A DNA stretch of 64,000 nt, from NCBI GenBank assembly GCA_963837285.1, contig CAWIMS010000002.1:124001-188000 (forward strand), in the 5' to 3' direction. Below the pieces are notes generated by a model. The model searched no databases. It had not been told where the DNA came from and saw nothing but the letters and a program-made list of their open reading frames with translations. Source of the DNA: Planosporangium sp963837285 (GTDB taxonomy: Bacteria; Actinomycetota; Actinomycetes; Mycobacteriales; Micromonosporaceae). Both the position numbers and the translations under genes were made by a program. The first letter of the stretch is position 1. Each line of letters starts with the position of its first letter. This document shows, one piece after another, positions 63,772 through 64,000 of the stretch.

Positions 63772-64000
63772 GGTTTTCCTCCGTCAGCTACGGCTGGTCT
63801 GAATCGTTCGGTCTTGGTTGGCTGTGGATCGTGGCCCTGGTCGATGAGCGGGTTGGCGATCGCCTCGACGAAACCGGTCGGCCCGCACACAAAGCAGGCC
63901 GGCCGCGGGCGGCCAGCCCCAGAGTGACCAGCCCAGGGTGGCGAGCTGGGATGTCCAACCGCCCGACCGGAGCTTGCCGGCCCGCCGGAGCCAGCACCTG
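63768..64000 (-). CDS. FAD/NAD-binding (ferredoxin reductase-like) oxidoreductase, C-terminal part
   Basis: Partial at the right edge. The last 43 residues, ACFVCGPTGFVEAIANPLID and then GHDPQPTKTERFRP, are the C-terminus of ferredoxin-NADP reductase-type enzymes, where the Cys-Gly-x-Thr block binds NAD(P). Upstream of about 63905 the matching sequence (RLDI, LATLGWS) appears in other frames, so one or two indels are likely. Overlap ATGA with DUF6510 shows the pair is co-transcribed. Confidence 0.6.
   Translation of the reverse strand, partial: GAGSGGPASSGRAVGHPSSPPWAGHSGAGRPRPACFVCGPTGFVEAIANPLIDQGHDPQPTKTERFRPAVADGGKP

Overview
High-GC actinobacterial DNA, most likely from a Micromonosporaceae-type genome (Actinoplanes/Dactylosporangium/Micromonospora relatives). 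The assignment is inferred from the coding style, from two XRE/DUF5753 regulators (one paired with a DUF397 gene), and from a DUF574 methyltransferase, a strict polyphosphate glucokinase, a WS/DGAT acyltransferase and large SARP/AfsR regulators.

Bases 1-24500 are mostly intact chromosomal genes: the end of a HAD hydrolase; a large secreted S8 protease; an LPXTG surface protein whose anchor is cut off by a frameshift; a secreted GH97 glycosidase flanked by two copies of one palindromic element; ppgK; a WS/DGAT; a DUF6232 membrane protein; an XRE/DUF397 pair; a CBM56-GH64 beta-1,3-glucanase behind a LacI-type operator; a SARP regulator; a minus-strand four-gene operon resembling methylamine-dehydrogenase (mau) maturation genes, whose membrane gene carries an in-frame TGA; a broken carboxylesterase; a threonine-aldolase-like enzyme; and an XRE/DUF574 pair.

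At 24593-28283 a TMEM175-type channel gene is split by an IS1634-like element (4-bp CTAG duplication), which is itself split by an IS3-family element (3-bp GTA duplication). A 3' tRNA-Val fragment at about 28.9 kb looks like an attachment scar and opens an accessory region.

Bases 29-58.4 kb form a sulfur/persulfide island. It holds two persulfide-dioxygenase/rhodanese fusions, several rhodaneses, TauE/SafE permeases, CstR-like repressors with their C5G5 operators, a Cys-rich ArsR repressor, thioredoxin, a two-component system, and a molybdopterin oxidoreductase system (catalytic subunit, FeS/NrfD fusion, TorD), followed by DsrE, TusA and two DUF202 proteins. Further along come an MFS pump, lgt, a PAP2 enzyme and a MarR regulator. 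A second, rearranged and eroded copy of part of the module lies at 52.2-58.4 kb (DsrE, TauE, kinase, PIG-L/DUF302, rhodanese, SQR, CstR). Many genes here carry single-base frameshifts or internal deletions, so either the island is decaying or the sequence has indel errors. The genes together suggest sulfide/polysulfide oxidation, persulfide trafficking and sensing.

Bases 58.4-64 kb are a graveyard: a SARP fragment, an IS110 transposase, a truncated group II intron lying inside an ISAzo13 transposase fragment, a cyclopropane-synthase remnant, a DUF6510 gene and the tail of a ferredoxin-reductase-like gene.
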